Assembly: GCA_944391405.1 (NCBI GenBank)
Contig: CALXTN010000013.1
Span: 1-41,015 of the forward strand
Length of the DNA: 41,015 nucleotides
Source of the DNA: an uncultured Alphaproteobacteria bacterium
GTDB taxonomy: Bacteria > Pseudomonadota > Alphaproteobacteria > RF32 > CAG-239
Direction: 5' to 3'
In this document: piece by piece, positions 33,778-41,015 of the stretch
Numbering within the stretch: position 1 is the first letter of the stretch
Layout of the letters: each line of letters begins with the position of its first letter
Notes under the pieces: generated by a model
The model's input: the letters and a program-made list of their open reading frames with translations, nothing else
Told to the model about the DNA's origin: nothing
The model's database searches: none
Position numbers and translations under genes: made by a program

Positions 33778-35190
33778 TCATTCACCTTTTCCCGCTCCCC
33801 CGACAATTTCAAACACACGAGCGCCGTTTCCCTCTTTCAGAGTCTCAGGCAAACGTCTGCGAATAGCCTCATTAACCTGCTCCAACGTAACAGATTGCAC
33901 TTGTTCCTGACGATTTTTCAAAAAGTCTATTCCCAAATTTTGTACCTGCATTTGTTCCAACATTTCAGCAATCACCGCCACCGAAGAAAAACGTAAATTA
34001 AACGAAGATAGCAAACTGCTTTTAGCCACTTCCAATTCTTGTTCCGTTATCCCCTTTTTATAAAAATTTTCATATTCCCTATTAAGCAATTCAAAAATCC
34101 GCTCTGTATTATCTGGCGTAGTTGAAAAATAAATCTGCCAATAATCCCCGGAATCATCACTATATAAGTAACTGTAAATACCATAAGTCAGCCCCTCGTT
34201 TTCGCGCACCGCCAAGCTTAAGCGTGAAGAAAGTCCCGCACCGCCCAAAACATAATCAGCCACAAACAAAGGATAAAAATCCGCATCCAATCGAGGCACC
34301 CCAAAAGATTTAAGCGTAACTAAACTTTGCGCGGAAACATCTGAAACTTCAACCGCTTTTTTAGCATTCCAATCAGGTTTAAATTCTGGCAAATCCTTCG
34401 CTTTAGATTTTTCATTAAGCCCCGCAAACGCTTGGGTTAAAAAAGCCTCGCTCTCAGCTTTATCCATATCACCGGCAATACCGATATTTAACGTATCTTT
34501 CGCCATAAATTGTTTAAGATAATCCCGCATATCCTGCACTGAAATTTTAGCTAAAACCGTATCGTCGGGAATACCTTCTTTTGCATACGGATGCTGTCCA
34601 TAGAAACTTCTATCAATCAGTCGATTAAGTTGATATTGCGGGCTTTCCTTTTGTTGCTGCTTAAGCATAGCCAACTGACGCCGCGCCAACTCAATATCTT
34701 CTTTATCAAAATGCGCATCATACAAAACGGCTTTTAAGATTTCTAAAGCGTCTTTTTCAAATTTTTTCACAAAACTAAGCGAAAAAGTCAAACGGTCGTT
34801 TCCGGCAGAAACCGAAAGCTTAATACCTTTTTCTTTCATCATTTCCCGTAATTCTTTACGAGAAAAACGTCCCGCACCATCCAACAAAACACTTTCGGTT
34901 AACAAAGCCACACCATCTTTGGACTCATAAGCTGTTCCGGCTTTATCAAACCCAAAAGAAATCGCCACTAAAGGCACGCTATGCTCTTCCATCAAATACG
35001 CATGTAAAGAATTATTGTCAGCTCTAATTTCAACAACTTCCCCCTTAAAAGTCCGCCCTTTCAACTTAGAATTTGTCAAAATACGTTCTGCATCAATCGG
35101 CGTCTGTGCGTCATGCCATAAGATATAACCTACCGCACCGCCCAATAGCAGCACCGCGCAACTCAAGCCAATTTTCCAACCATTCCGCAT
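33778..35190 (-). CDS. M16-family peptidase, non-catalytic subunit
   Basis: A 470-residue M16 (pitrilysin-fold) protein with an N-terminal membrane anchor or signal (about 6-25). The position of the zinc motif reads LLTESVLLDGAG, with no HxxEH, so it lacks the catalytic site. A C-terminal substrate-binding motif, VRENEGLTYGIYSYL, is retained. Such inactive subunits pair with an active M16 protein, here the gene directly upstream. The ATG at 35190 has GAGG 7 nt upstream. Confidence 0.9.
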   Translation of the reverse strand: MRNGWKIGLSCAVLLLGGAVGYILWHDAQTPIDAERILTNSKLKGRTFKGEVVEIRADNNSLHAYLMEEHSVPLVAISFGFDKAGTAYESKDGVALLTESVLLDGAGRFSRKELREMMKEKGIKLSVSAGNDRLTFSLSFVKKFEKDALEILKAVLYDAHFDKEDIELARRQLAMLKQQQKESPQYQLNRLIDRSFYGQHPYAKEGIPDDTVLAKISVQDMRDYLKQFMAKDTLNIGIAGDMDKAESEAFLTQAFAGLNEKSKAKDLPEFKPDWNAKKAVEVSDVSAQSLVTLKSFGVPRLDADFYPLFVADYVLGGAGLSSRLSLAVRENEGLTYGIYSYLYSDDSGDYWQIYFSTTPDNTERIFELLNREYENFYKKGITEQELEVAKSSLLSSFNLRFSSVAVIAEMLEQMQVQNLGIDFLKNRQEQVQSVTLEQVNEAIRRRLPETLKEGNGARVFEIVGGAGKGE

Positions 35191-35208
35191 CACCGCACCT
35201 CAAAAATT

Positions 35209-36585
35209 TCATTGACCGACCAAATAACCGGCAACTTTTGCTTTGGATTTTTTTACTTTATGCCAAGCTTCAAAAACATCATCAAGCGTAATCGCCATAA
35301 TCCGCTCATCATAATTCATAATTTCATCAGGAGTGTAGTTATTAATGAACATAGAGCCGACAAAGCGTCCGGCAGCTTGCGGATTTTCCTGCATATAGAC
35401 AGCATCAGAAAGCATACGATTTTTTATTTTATCCAAATCCTTCTGAGTTAAAGCCTTAACGCCGTCATCAACGGTTTGCCACAATACTGTTTTAATCTCC
35501 GCCAGTTGTTTTTCAGGCTTTTCTCCTTTAAGCCATTCAGGTGCCGGTATAGCATAAAAACTAACTGTTCCACCAATATTAAAGCAATAAGAAAACCCCA
35601 CATCAACACCCAACAATTTTTTATCACGATAAATCAATTTATCATAGACATACGATGTATCATCGCCGGTCAAAAACGTAGCCAACAAGCTAAGCGCCTC
35701 AACATCCTTTTTAGATAATGTCTGACTGTCTAAGCGAATATATTGCACAAAGCGAGGTTTCTGCACCCCATCTAATTTAACCACCATGTCGGCATCAATA
35801 TTCTTCGGCTCAGCAAACACCGGACGTATAAACGAGCGCTCAGGATTTTCAACCGTGCCATAATATTTTTTAGCTAAAACTTGCGCTTCATTTTTAGTAA
35901 TATCCCCCGCCAAAATCAAAATAGCGTTATCGGGGCGATAATAAGCCTGATAAAAATCCGTAGCGTCTTGTTGAGTCAAGCTCAAAATCTCCGGCTCAGA
36001 CCCGCCCACAGACGAAGCAAACGGATGATCCTGCCACAAAACTTTATTCAAGGTCTCATAAAAAAGAGGCACGGGATTAGATTCAAAACGTTGCTTTCGT
36101 TCTTGCAAAACGACACCACGCTCTTTCAAAAAATCCGCCTCGTTCATCTTAAGATGCGCCATACGTTCGGCTTCCAATGCCATCATCAATTCAAGCTTTG
36201 AAATATCGGAAAATTCGTAATAGCCGGTTTCATCGTAGGTAGTATAGGCATTAGATTGCGCCCCATACTTTTGAGTAAGGTTATCAAACATTTTCCCTGG
36301 AAGTTTATCCGTCCCACGAAACATCATATGTTCCAACAGATGAGCAATACCGCCCTTCCCTTTCGGGTCGTAGAGCGAACCGGTTTTATAGAGCACCTGT
36401 TGCAAAACCACCGGAGCCTTATGATTTTCGACCACCGCCACCTGCAAGCCGTTATCAAGCTGAAAAGCAGAAAGGTTCATCAACTTTGCCTGAGCATTTG
36501 CGCTCCACAACGCCGTCGTTCCCAATAACAACAAAGACCAACGAGACAACTTGATATTTTTTGATATAAAACTAAATAGGTGCAT
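35209..36585 (-). CDS. M16-family zinc peptidase, catalytic subunit
   Basis: A 458-residue exported M16 peptidase. Residues about 14-33 form a signal peptide ending in ANAQA. The inverted zinc motif is HLLEH (82-86), and E162 in VVLQERKQR lies 76 residues later, as expected for the third ligand. It would degrade peptides in the periplasm together with the following inactive M16 protein, whose gene starts 18 nt after this stop. Three direct repeats lie upstream, between it and the DUF3035 gene. Confidence 0.93.
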   Translation of the reverse strand: MHLFSFISKNIKLSRWSLLLLGTTALWSANAQAKLMNLSAFQLDNGLQVAVVENHKAPVVLQQVLYKTGSLYDPKGKGGIAHLLEHMMFRGTDKLPGKMFDNLTQKYGAQSNAYTTYDETGYYEFSDISKLELMMALEAERMAHLKMNEADFLKERGVVLQERKQRFESNPVPLFYETLNKVLWQDHPFASSVGGSEPEILSLTQQDATDFYQAYYRPDNAILILAGDITKNEAQVLAKKYYGTVENPERSFIRPVFAEPKNIDADMVVKLDGVQKPRFVQYIRLDSQTLSKKDVEALSLLATFLTGDDTSYVYDKLIYRDKKLLGVDVGFSYCFNIGGTVSFYAIPAPEWLKGEKPEKQLAEIKTVLWQTVDDGVKALTQKDLDKIKNRMLSDAVYMQENPQAAGRFVGSMFINNYTPDEIMNYDERIMAITLDDVFEAWHKVKKSKAKVAGYLVGQ

Positions 36586-36667
36586 ACTTCCGTTCCCGCA
36601 TTGAATTCACCGTTTTGATACTGACTGAATATCCCTCAAAAAATGATGCTTCTGTTAAAGTTTCCCG

Positions 36668-36720
36668 TTCAAGGACACCTCTCTCTCCTTCAAGGACACT
36701 GCTTTCCCTTCAAGGACACC
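36668..36720 (-). repeat. Three 11-12-bp direct repeats upstream of the M16 genes
   Basis: TTCAAGGACAC occurs at 36668, 36689 and 36709 (plus-strand reading), spaced 21 and 20 bp, so the copies lie on the same face of the helix. The minus-strand word is GTGTCCTTGAA. Confidence 0.75.
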
Positions 36721-36740
36721 GCACAGATAAAAACATGCGA

Positions 36741-36947
36741 TTATTCTTGCGTTTCAGCGACTTGATTTTGCGCCACAACCGGACGCACATCAAAATCAGG
36801 AGGCAATAAAAGTTGATTACGGCGCGAAACTTGAGTTTCATCAGGTTTAGATTTAGCCATACCCAAATCTTCCTTAGTCAAACCGCAAGAAGAAAGTCCG
36901 GCCATAATTCCCAAAGCAAACACGACCACCAATATTTTTTTCATCAT
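36741..36947 (-). CDS. DUF3035-type lipoprotein
   Basis: A 68-residue lipoprotein. MMKKILVVVFALGIMAGLSSC is a signal peptide with lipobox LSSC. The mature part matches the alphaproteobacterial DUF3035 pattern: TKEDLGMAKSKPDE, then LLLPPDFDVRP. Its function is not established. The ATG at 36947 (or 36944) has GGAG about 5-8 nt upstream. Its place between lspA, whose enzyme matures lipoproteins, and the M16 peptidases is the usual alphaproteobacterial arrangement. Confidence 0.88.
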   Translation of the reverse strand: MMKKILVVVFALGIMAGLSSCGLTKEDLGMAKSKPDETQVSRRNQLLLPPDFDVRPVVAQNQVAETQE

Positions 36948-37017
36948 AAAATCTCCTTTACTTTCATCTTTTCCAAGCAAATTAGCCGTCACACCGAATT
37001 AAATCGTATCACAACCA

Positions 37018-37551
37018 TTATTTTTGAGCCACATCAGAAGCTTCAACATCTGTCTTTTTAGTTTCAACATCCGTAGCTTCATCAGTTTCGTCCCATTCTT
37101 TATTAAAGAACAAACCATTACAAATAACGAGCGCCGCTCCAACACAAATAAAACTATCCGCCAAATTAAAAGCCGGCCAATGATATCCAAAAGCATGAAT
37201 ATCCAAAAAGTCAAACACCGCCCCCATACGCACTCTGTCAGCGACATTACCGATAGCCCCGCCGATAATCATACCTAGAGCCATCTGAATAAGCAAAGAC
37301 TTTTCATCTCTGAGCCAATAGAGCAAGAACCCGACAACAATAAGCGAGAAAGCGGAAAGAACATAAACACCAGCCCCACCAAGATTATCAAACATAGAAA
37401 AGCTAACGCCGGTATTCCACGCCATAACCAGATTAAAGAAAGGCGTCAATTCAAAAACCGGACGACTATTCGCCAAAAATGAAAACACCAACATTTTGGA
37501 AGCTTGATCCAAAACAAAAGCCACCAACGCCGTCATCAACCCAATAAACAC
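37018..37551 (-). CDS. lspA: Lipoprotein signal peptidase (signal peptidase II)
   Basis: LspA cleaves prolipoprotein signal peptides in the inner membrane. The 177-residue protein has four membrane segments. The catalytic Asp pair lies in GNVADRVRMGAVFDFLDIH and FNLADSFICVGA, and VLDQASK is near the N-terminus. The start is GTG at 37551 with GGAG 5 nt upstream. The C-terminus carries about 30 extra acidic residues (DETDEATDVETKK...). It heads the DUF3035-M16-M16 group. deoB ends 136 nt upstream with no clear terminator between. Confidence 0.96.
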   Translation of the reverse strand: MFIGLMTALVAFVLDQASKMLVFSFLANSRPVFELTPFFNLVMAWNTGVSFSMFDNLGGAGVYVLSAFSLIVVGFLLYWLRDEKSLLIQMALGMIIGGAIGNVADRVRMGAVFDFLDIHAFGYHWPAFNLADSFICVGAALVICNGLFFNKEWDETDEATDVETKKTDVEASDVAQK

Positions 37552-37686
37552 GCCTGCTCCTTTATTCTACAACCATAAATCTTTTCACATATTTGAGGAA
37601 TATATAGCACAACTTTTGAAAGCGCCAAGAAAATTTTAGCTTTTTCCCCAAATACCCCAACAATCTGGAATGTATAAATTAAAATT

Positions 37687-38874
37687 CTAAAACGGCGTAC
37701 CGATATGAAACGGTGCCAACCCGAATTTCTGAGCAATCGTTTCAGCAATATCGGCATAAGTTTTACGTCGTCCGAGAGATTGTGTTTTAACCTGTGGTCC
37801 AAACATCAACACCGGCACACATTCGCGCGTGTGGTCCGTCCCCGTCCAAGTTGGGTCGCACCCATGGTCAGCGGTAATAAAGACAACATCGTCATCTTGA
37901 AGCAACGGCAGAATTTCAGGCAAACGAGAATCAAAATACATCAATCCTTCAGCATAACCTTTAACATCACGACGATGCCCCCATGTCATATCAAAATCAA
38001 CAAAATTAGTAAAGACAATACCGTCGGTATCAAGATTTTTAATTTCTTCAAGAGTTTTATCCCACAGCTCTTCCAAACCGCTGGCAAGCACTTTTTTCGT
38101 CACGCCCGAGCCTGCGTAAATATCGGATATTTTCCCAATAGCCACCACTTGCAAACCTTTCTCCTTCGCCTTATCCAAAAGTGTTGGCGCAAGAGGAGAA
38201 AGTGCATAATCATGACGATTTTTGGTTCTGACAAACTCGCCGTTTTTCTCACCCACAAAAGGTCTGGCGATAACCCGTGCGATATGATAAGGTTTTACTT
38301 CTTCAAAAGCGATTTCGCAAAGTTTATACAAACGCTCCAAGCCGAATTTTTCTTCATGAGCGGCAATTTGCAGATTACTGTCGGCAGAAGTATAAAAGAT
38401 AGGTTTCCCCGTTGCCAAATGTTCTTCTCCGAGTTCTTGAATAATGACCGTACCTGAAGCAGCTTTATTCCCCAAAATCCCGCTCAAACCTGCGCGTTGA
38501 CAAATTCTCTCAACAAGTTCCTGAGGAAAAGATGGATACTCGAGCGGAAAATGCCCAAAATCAACTTTTACAGGAGCTCCAGCCATTTCCCAGTGTCCGG
38601 AAATTGTATCTTTACCGGCACTGATTTCCTCCATACATCCATACGCCGCCGCCACACTCATTTTTGCTTCACCAGGCGTTAGCGGCGCTTCTTTACCGGT
38701 CGCCAAAAGACTTGCGTGATTAAGTCCCAAAGCCTCCAAATTCGGCACAGAAAAACACGGATAATTTTCAGCAATATGCACAAATGTATCCGCCCCCTCA
38801 TCACCAAAAGCATGGGCATCTTTAGCTCCACCGACACCAAATGAGTCCATCATTAAAATAATCGCTCTAGCCAT
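37687..38874 (-). CDS. deoB: Phosphopentomutase
   Basis: DeoB interconverts (deoxy)ribose 1-phosphate and 5-phosphate in nucleoside salvage. The 395-residue protein of the alkaline-phosphatase superfamily begins [16 protein letters not shown], with the metal-binding Asp in [16 protein letters not shown] holds the phosphorylated Thr, and [19 protein letters not shown] near the C-terminus holds further metal ligands. The ATG at 38874 has AGGAG 9 nt upstream, which is better than the upstream TTG at 38892. No other nucleoside-salvage gene is nearby. Confidence 0.97.
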   Translation of the reverse strand: MARAIILMMDSFGVGGAKDAHAFGDEGADTFVHIAENYPCFSVPNLEALGLNHASLLATGKEAPLTPGEAKMSVAAAYGCMEEISAGKDTISGHWEMAGAPVKVDFGHFPLEYPSFPQELVERICQRAGLSGILGNKAASGTVIIQELGEEHLATGKPIFYTSADSNLQIAAHEEKFGLERLYKLCEIAFEEVKPYHIARVIARPFVGEKNGEFVRTKNRHDYALSPLAPTLLDKAKEKGLQVVAIGKISDIYAGSGVTKKVLASGLEELWDKTLEEIKNLDTDGIVFTNFVDFDMTWGHRRDVKGYAEGLMYFDSRLPEILPLLQDDDVVFITADHGCDPTWTGTDHTRECVPVLMFGPQVKTQSLGRRKTYADIAETIAQKFGLAPFHIGTPF

Positions 38875-39020
38875 AATCAAGCTCTCCTGCAAACAAATAA
38901 AATTTTTTCAATAAAAGAAAATATAGTCACAAGACGTTTAAAAAGCTTTAAAAATCGACATATCCACACACCTTCCCTTTTCACTCTCTTATCATTTCAA
39001 AAAAAATTGCCAAAAAACTA

Positions 39021-39048
39021 TTGACAAAAAGAAAAACTGTGATATACC
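39021..39048 (+). promoter_or_regulatory. Promoter of the small membrane peptide gene
   Basis: TTGACA (39021-39026) and TATACC (39043-39048) with a 16-bp spacer; the -10 ends 45 nt before the ATG at 39093. Confidence 0.7.
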
Positions 39049-39092
39049 GCACAAACGTAAAAAGATTTTTAGGAACTTTAAATTTTTATGTT

Positions 39093-39260
39093 ATGAAAGA
39101 TCTACTTTTAAATGCAACGCCCATTCTTCAAGGATGCGCAATTGCGATTAGTGCTGTTGTACTAACGATACGTATGGGTCTAAAGAAAAAACAAGCCAAA
39201 CTTCAGCAAGAAGCCAGCCAAGCCGCTGCTCGCCGAAGATTTGAAGTTTTCCGGTATTAA
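39093..39260 (+). CDS. 55-residue membrane peptide, unknown function
   Basis: A small protein beginning MKDLLLNATPILQGC, with one membrane segment (about 10-28) and then a basic, helical tail rich in Lys, Gln, Ala and Arg. The upstream promoter overlaps the longer open frame, so the ATG at 39093 is the start. There is no Shine-Dalgarno; the leader reads ACTTTAAATTTTTATGTT. A strong terminator follows. The family is not recognised. Confidence 0.65.
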   Translation: MKDLLLNATPILQGCAIAISAVVLTIRMGLKKKQAKLQQEASQAAARRRFEVFRY

Positions 39261-39296
39261 ATTCCGGTATTTAACAGCTTAAAAAATTAAAAAAAT

Positions 39297-39335
39297 AAAA
39301 AAGCCCCTGACTTCAACAGTCAGCGGCTTTTTTTT
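39297..39335. terminator. Bidirectional terminator between 39093 gene and the Spy-like gene
   Basis: AAGCCCCTGACT pairs with AGTCAGCGGCTT around TCAAC, with A and T runs on both sides serving the two convergent genes. Confidence 0.92.
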
Positions 39336-39349
39336 AGTAGATATGAGAG

Positions 39350-39994
39350 TTATTTTCCTGCTTTGTCAACAGCTGCAGGCGCTGTTTTATCTTGAACGAG
39401 AAGAGGCTCATCTTTCATCATTTTTTTCTTCTCTGCCTTGCGTGCCATTTTTTTGTCATGCATAGCTTTCAAGATTTCTTTTTGCTCTGGCGTCAAAACA
39501 CTTTCAAAACGAGCTTTGTTTTGTTCGCGCAGTTCATCAGCTTGTTTACGAAGTTCATCCATCTGTTCAAAAAGTGGCTTCATTTGTTTCATATCTTCTT
39601 TACGAAATTCTTCAATTTGAGCTTTTTGTTCCTCTGTTAAGTTTAGTTTTTTAGCAAAACGATCTTTAAGCATTTCATCTGGATGAAATCCATCTTTCCC
39701 AGGACGTCTTAAATCTTTCAAAGCATGAGGACGTGACATTGGGCGACGGTCATCAAAGCGTGCGTCATGATGAGGTGGCATCGGGCGACGGTCGTCAAAG
39801 CGTGCATCGTGATGAGGTGGCATCGGTCTATCCATATGCATCATATAAGGAGCTCTGTCATGCCAAGCACCGCGCCAATGACCATATCTTTTTGCCGGAC
39901 AAAAAGCTATTGCGAATGCGGTTAAAGTAACGGCAATACCTCCAATAAAAGCCAAACCACCGGTAATCAATAATCTTTTTCTTTCCTGTTCCAT
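39350..39994 (-). CDS. Spy/CpxP/CnrX-like periplasmic metal- or stress-sensing protein
   Basis: A 214-residue protein with one N-terminal membrane segment (about 9-31). A His-, Met- and Asp-rich region follows (about 45-95), including a 15-residue tandem repeat MPPHHDARFDDRRP. The helical C-terminal domain carries LTxxQ motifs: LNLTEEQKAQIEEFR and LTPEQKEIL. LTxxQ proteins include the chaperone Spy, the regulator CpxP and metal sensors such as CnrX and ZraP. The His/Met-rich segment suggests metal binding (inference). The ATG at 39994 has AAGGA 7 nt upstream. It follows the ECF sigma gene by 49 nt. Confidence 0.82.
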   Translation of the reverse strand: MEQERKRLLITGGLAFIGGIAVTLTAFAIAFCPAKRYGHWRGAWHDRAPYMMHMDRPMPPHHDARFDDRRPMPPHHDARFDDRRPMSRPHALKDLRRPGKDGFHPDEMLKDRFAKKLNLTEEQKAQIEEFRKEDMKQMKPLFEQMDELRKQADELREQNKARFESVLTPEQKEILKAMHDKKMARKAEKKKMMKDEPLLVQDKTAPAAVDKAGK

Positions 39995-40043
39995 AATCAA
40001 ATCCTTTCCTCAAAAAAAGCACGACAATTTTGCTCTAAAAATT

Positions 40044-40538
40044 TTACAATTCCAAATAAGCCAACTTCTCGTGCAACTTAGCTTTAGCATTATGCAGTCT
40101 AGACTTCAGCGTACCGACATTAATTTTCAATCGTTTCGCCGCATCATCATAGTTCAGCCCTTCAAACTCAACCAAAACAATCGCCTTACGCATATCTTTA
40201 GGCAGTTCATCCACTGCGTTTAAGATAAGTTTCCGCCGACATTTCAAAAGCCACTCTCTTTCCGGATTATCGGGAGCTGAAACATTTTCCAAACCGGCGC
40301 TTTCCTCATCAACCGAAGCGTTTAAGAGCTTTTGACTTTTGCTTTTAAGATAATCTTTACAAAAGTTTTCCGCCACCACGCGTATCCAAGCGCCAAGTTT
40401 TTCTTGTTCCCGATAAGTCGGAAATTTCTGCCATAAGCGAATATAAATTTCCTGTTCAACATCTTCATCAGAACGATTAAGCATTTTTCTGACCACGTTT
40501 TTAACCAAACGTTTCTGAAACCAATTTAAGTTTTCCAT
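40044..40538 (-). CDS. ECF-type RNA polymerase sigma factor
   Basis: A 164-residue sigma factor with region 2 (SDEDVEQEIYIRLWQKFPTYR) and region 4 (LPKDMRKAIVLVEFEGLNYDDAAKRL), whose recognition helix is NVGTLKSRLHNAKAKL. There is no sigma 1.1 or region 3, typical of the extracytoplasmic-function group. The ATG overlaps the upstream gene's stop as TAATG, so the two are translationally coupled. The operon promoter matches ECF consensus, so it is probably autoregulated. Confidence 0.93.
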   Translation of the reverse strand: MENLNWFQKRLVKNVVRKMLNRSDEDVEQEIYIRLWQKFPTYREQEKLGAWIRVVAENFCKDYLKSKSQKLLNASVDEESAGLENVSAPDNPEREWLLKCRRKLILNAVDELPKDMRKAIVLVEFEGLNYDDAAKRLKINVGTLKSRLHNAKAKLHEKLAYLEL

Positions 40539-40807
40539 TAACTGACCTCATAAAAGCCATAACCGTCCAACGGAAGCATATCATCACTTTCAACCTCATA
40601 AGCAAAGTAACTGTCGCCATCATAAAGCATCGCCATATAATCGCTAAACTGTCCTTCACTCAAAGTCGGAGCCGGAAGCATCACCTGCACACCAACCCAA
40701 ACCCCGATAACAAACGAGCCAAGAGTACCGGCCAAAATCTGGCGTTCCTTTTTGCGCTGCTTATAAAGCGGTTTGGCTTCAGCTAAAAGTCCGGAAATTT
40801 TATCCAT
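40538..40807 (-). CDS. Single-TM protein, candidate anti-sigma factor
   Basis: An 89-residue protein: a basic cytoplasmic N-terminus (about 1-23), one membrane helix (about 25-45) and an acidic periplasmic tail rich in Tyr and Asp. It is encoded upstream of and overlapping the ECF sigma gene. Size and topology match small membrane anti-sigma factors such as CnrY, although I see no clear zinc or CnrY motif. The ATG at 40807 has GAGGA 8 nt upstream. The role is inferred from position. Confidence 0.6.
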   Translation of the reverse strand: MDKISGLLAEAKPLYKQRKKERQILAGTLGSFVIGVWVGVQVMLPAPTLSEGQFSDYMAMLYDGDSYFAYEVESDDMLPLDGYGFYEVS

Positions 40808-40851
40808 CTTAAAAATCCTCAGCTAAATTCATTTAACTTACACAGTAGTAT

Positions 40852-40875
40852 AACGACCGCCCCTTAAAAAAGTTC
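40852..40875 (-). promoter_or_regulatory. ECF-sigma-type promoter of the sigma operon
   Basis: On the minus strand GAAC (40872-40875) and CGTT (40852-40855) are 16 bp apart, matching the common ECF pattern GGAAC-N16/17-CGTT. The start would be about 35 nt before the first gene. Confidence 0.65.
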
Positions 40876-40928
40876 AAACTTTTTTTGAAAAAAATTTTAT
40901 ATTTCATCTAACCAACTGAATTAAAAAG

Positions 40929-40956
40929 CAAAAAAGGCATATAGAATATGCCCTTT
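40929..40956 (-). terminator. Terminator of a minus-strand gene beyond the window
   Basis: GGCATAT and ATATGCC form a stem around TCT on the minus strand, followed by six T. The gene it serves lies past 41015. Confidence 0.8.
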
Positions 40957-41015
40957 ATAAAATTTCCAACAGTACCTGACATACTTAATTAAATTTCGTC
41001 CACTCACGCACGTTT

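Noticed and set aside
33778..35190. Second active M16 peptidase
   Set aside because: The HxxEH zinc motif is missing at the aligned position, so it is called as the non-catalytic partner.

Overview
The window looks like a chromosomal segment of an AT-rich alphaproteobacterium, probably a host- or gut-associated uncultured lineage (inference). The signs are: the alphaproteobacterial LexA box GTTC-N7-GTTC inside the recA promoter; -10 elements of GCTAAA type; the alphaproteobacterial order lspA, DUF3035 lipoprotein, two M16 peptidases; the overlapping rnc-era pair; and the ftsB, M23 peptidase, bactofilin group. TGA is used as stop (rnc), so the code is standard. Most genes are on the minus strand.

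Layout. 1-800: 5' end of metG with a Met-codon-rich leader peptide and attenuator-like terminator. 803-3350: a short plus-strand set (deoxynucleotidase-like HAD protein, zeta-like kinase, PHP-type histidinol-phosphatase-like protein). 3400-4720: a lipoprotein with a long switch-like 5' leader, divergent from a small membrane protein. 4720-7440: a hairpin-rich non-coding stretch, SOS-controlled recA, and fabI. 7660-12570: a large membrane-anchored ankyrin protein, an FAD-dependent dehydrogenase and a small membrane protein with a poly-Asp tail. 12735-18132: era and rnc, an orphan plus-strand gene, lepB, a lytic transglycosylase and an N-formylglutamate amidohydrolase-like protein. 18240-18890: a tRNA-Val(GAC)-like gene with unusual loops, followed by a duplication of its 3' end. 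18990-22810: an atypical HAD protein and a YhdP/AsmA-type protein.

22930-29070 is the most distinctive part. It holds five consecutive minus-strand genes for proteins built of about 26-residue alpha-helical repeats. Each has its own promoter. Three share a duplicated N-terminal module, and two share an almost identical 427-bp promoter/5'-end cassette. Together with orphan genes elsewhere (4275, 14590, 30922, 39093), they lack a Shine-Dalgarno sequence, have an AU-rich leader and keep an almost constant distance from -10 box to ATG. This looks like a separate expression class from the housekeeping genes.

29163-40963: a GltD-like oxidoreductase with rlmH; an orphan membrane protein; the bactofilin/M23/FtsB envelope group; the lspA, DUF3035, M16, M16 operon; deoB; a 55-residue membrane peptide; and a three-gene operon of one-TM protein, ECF sigma factor and Spy/CnrX-like periplasmic protein, behind an ECF-type promoter. 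That operon is organised like a CnrYHX-type envelope or metal sensing system. All annotation is by reading the sequence; no database search was run.
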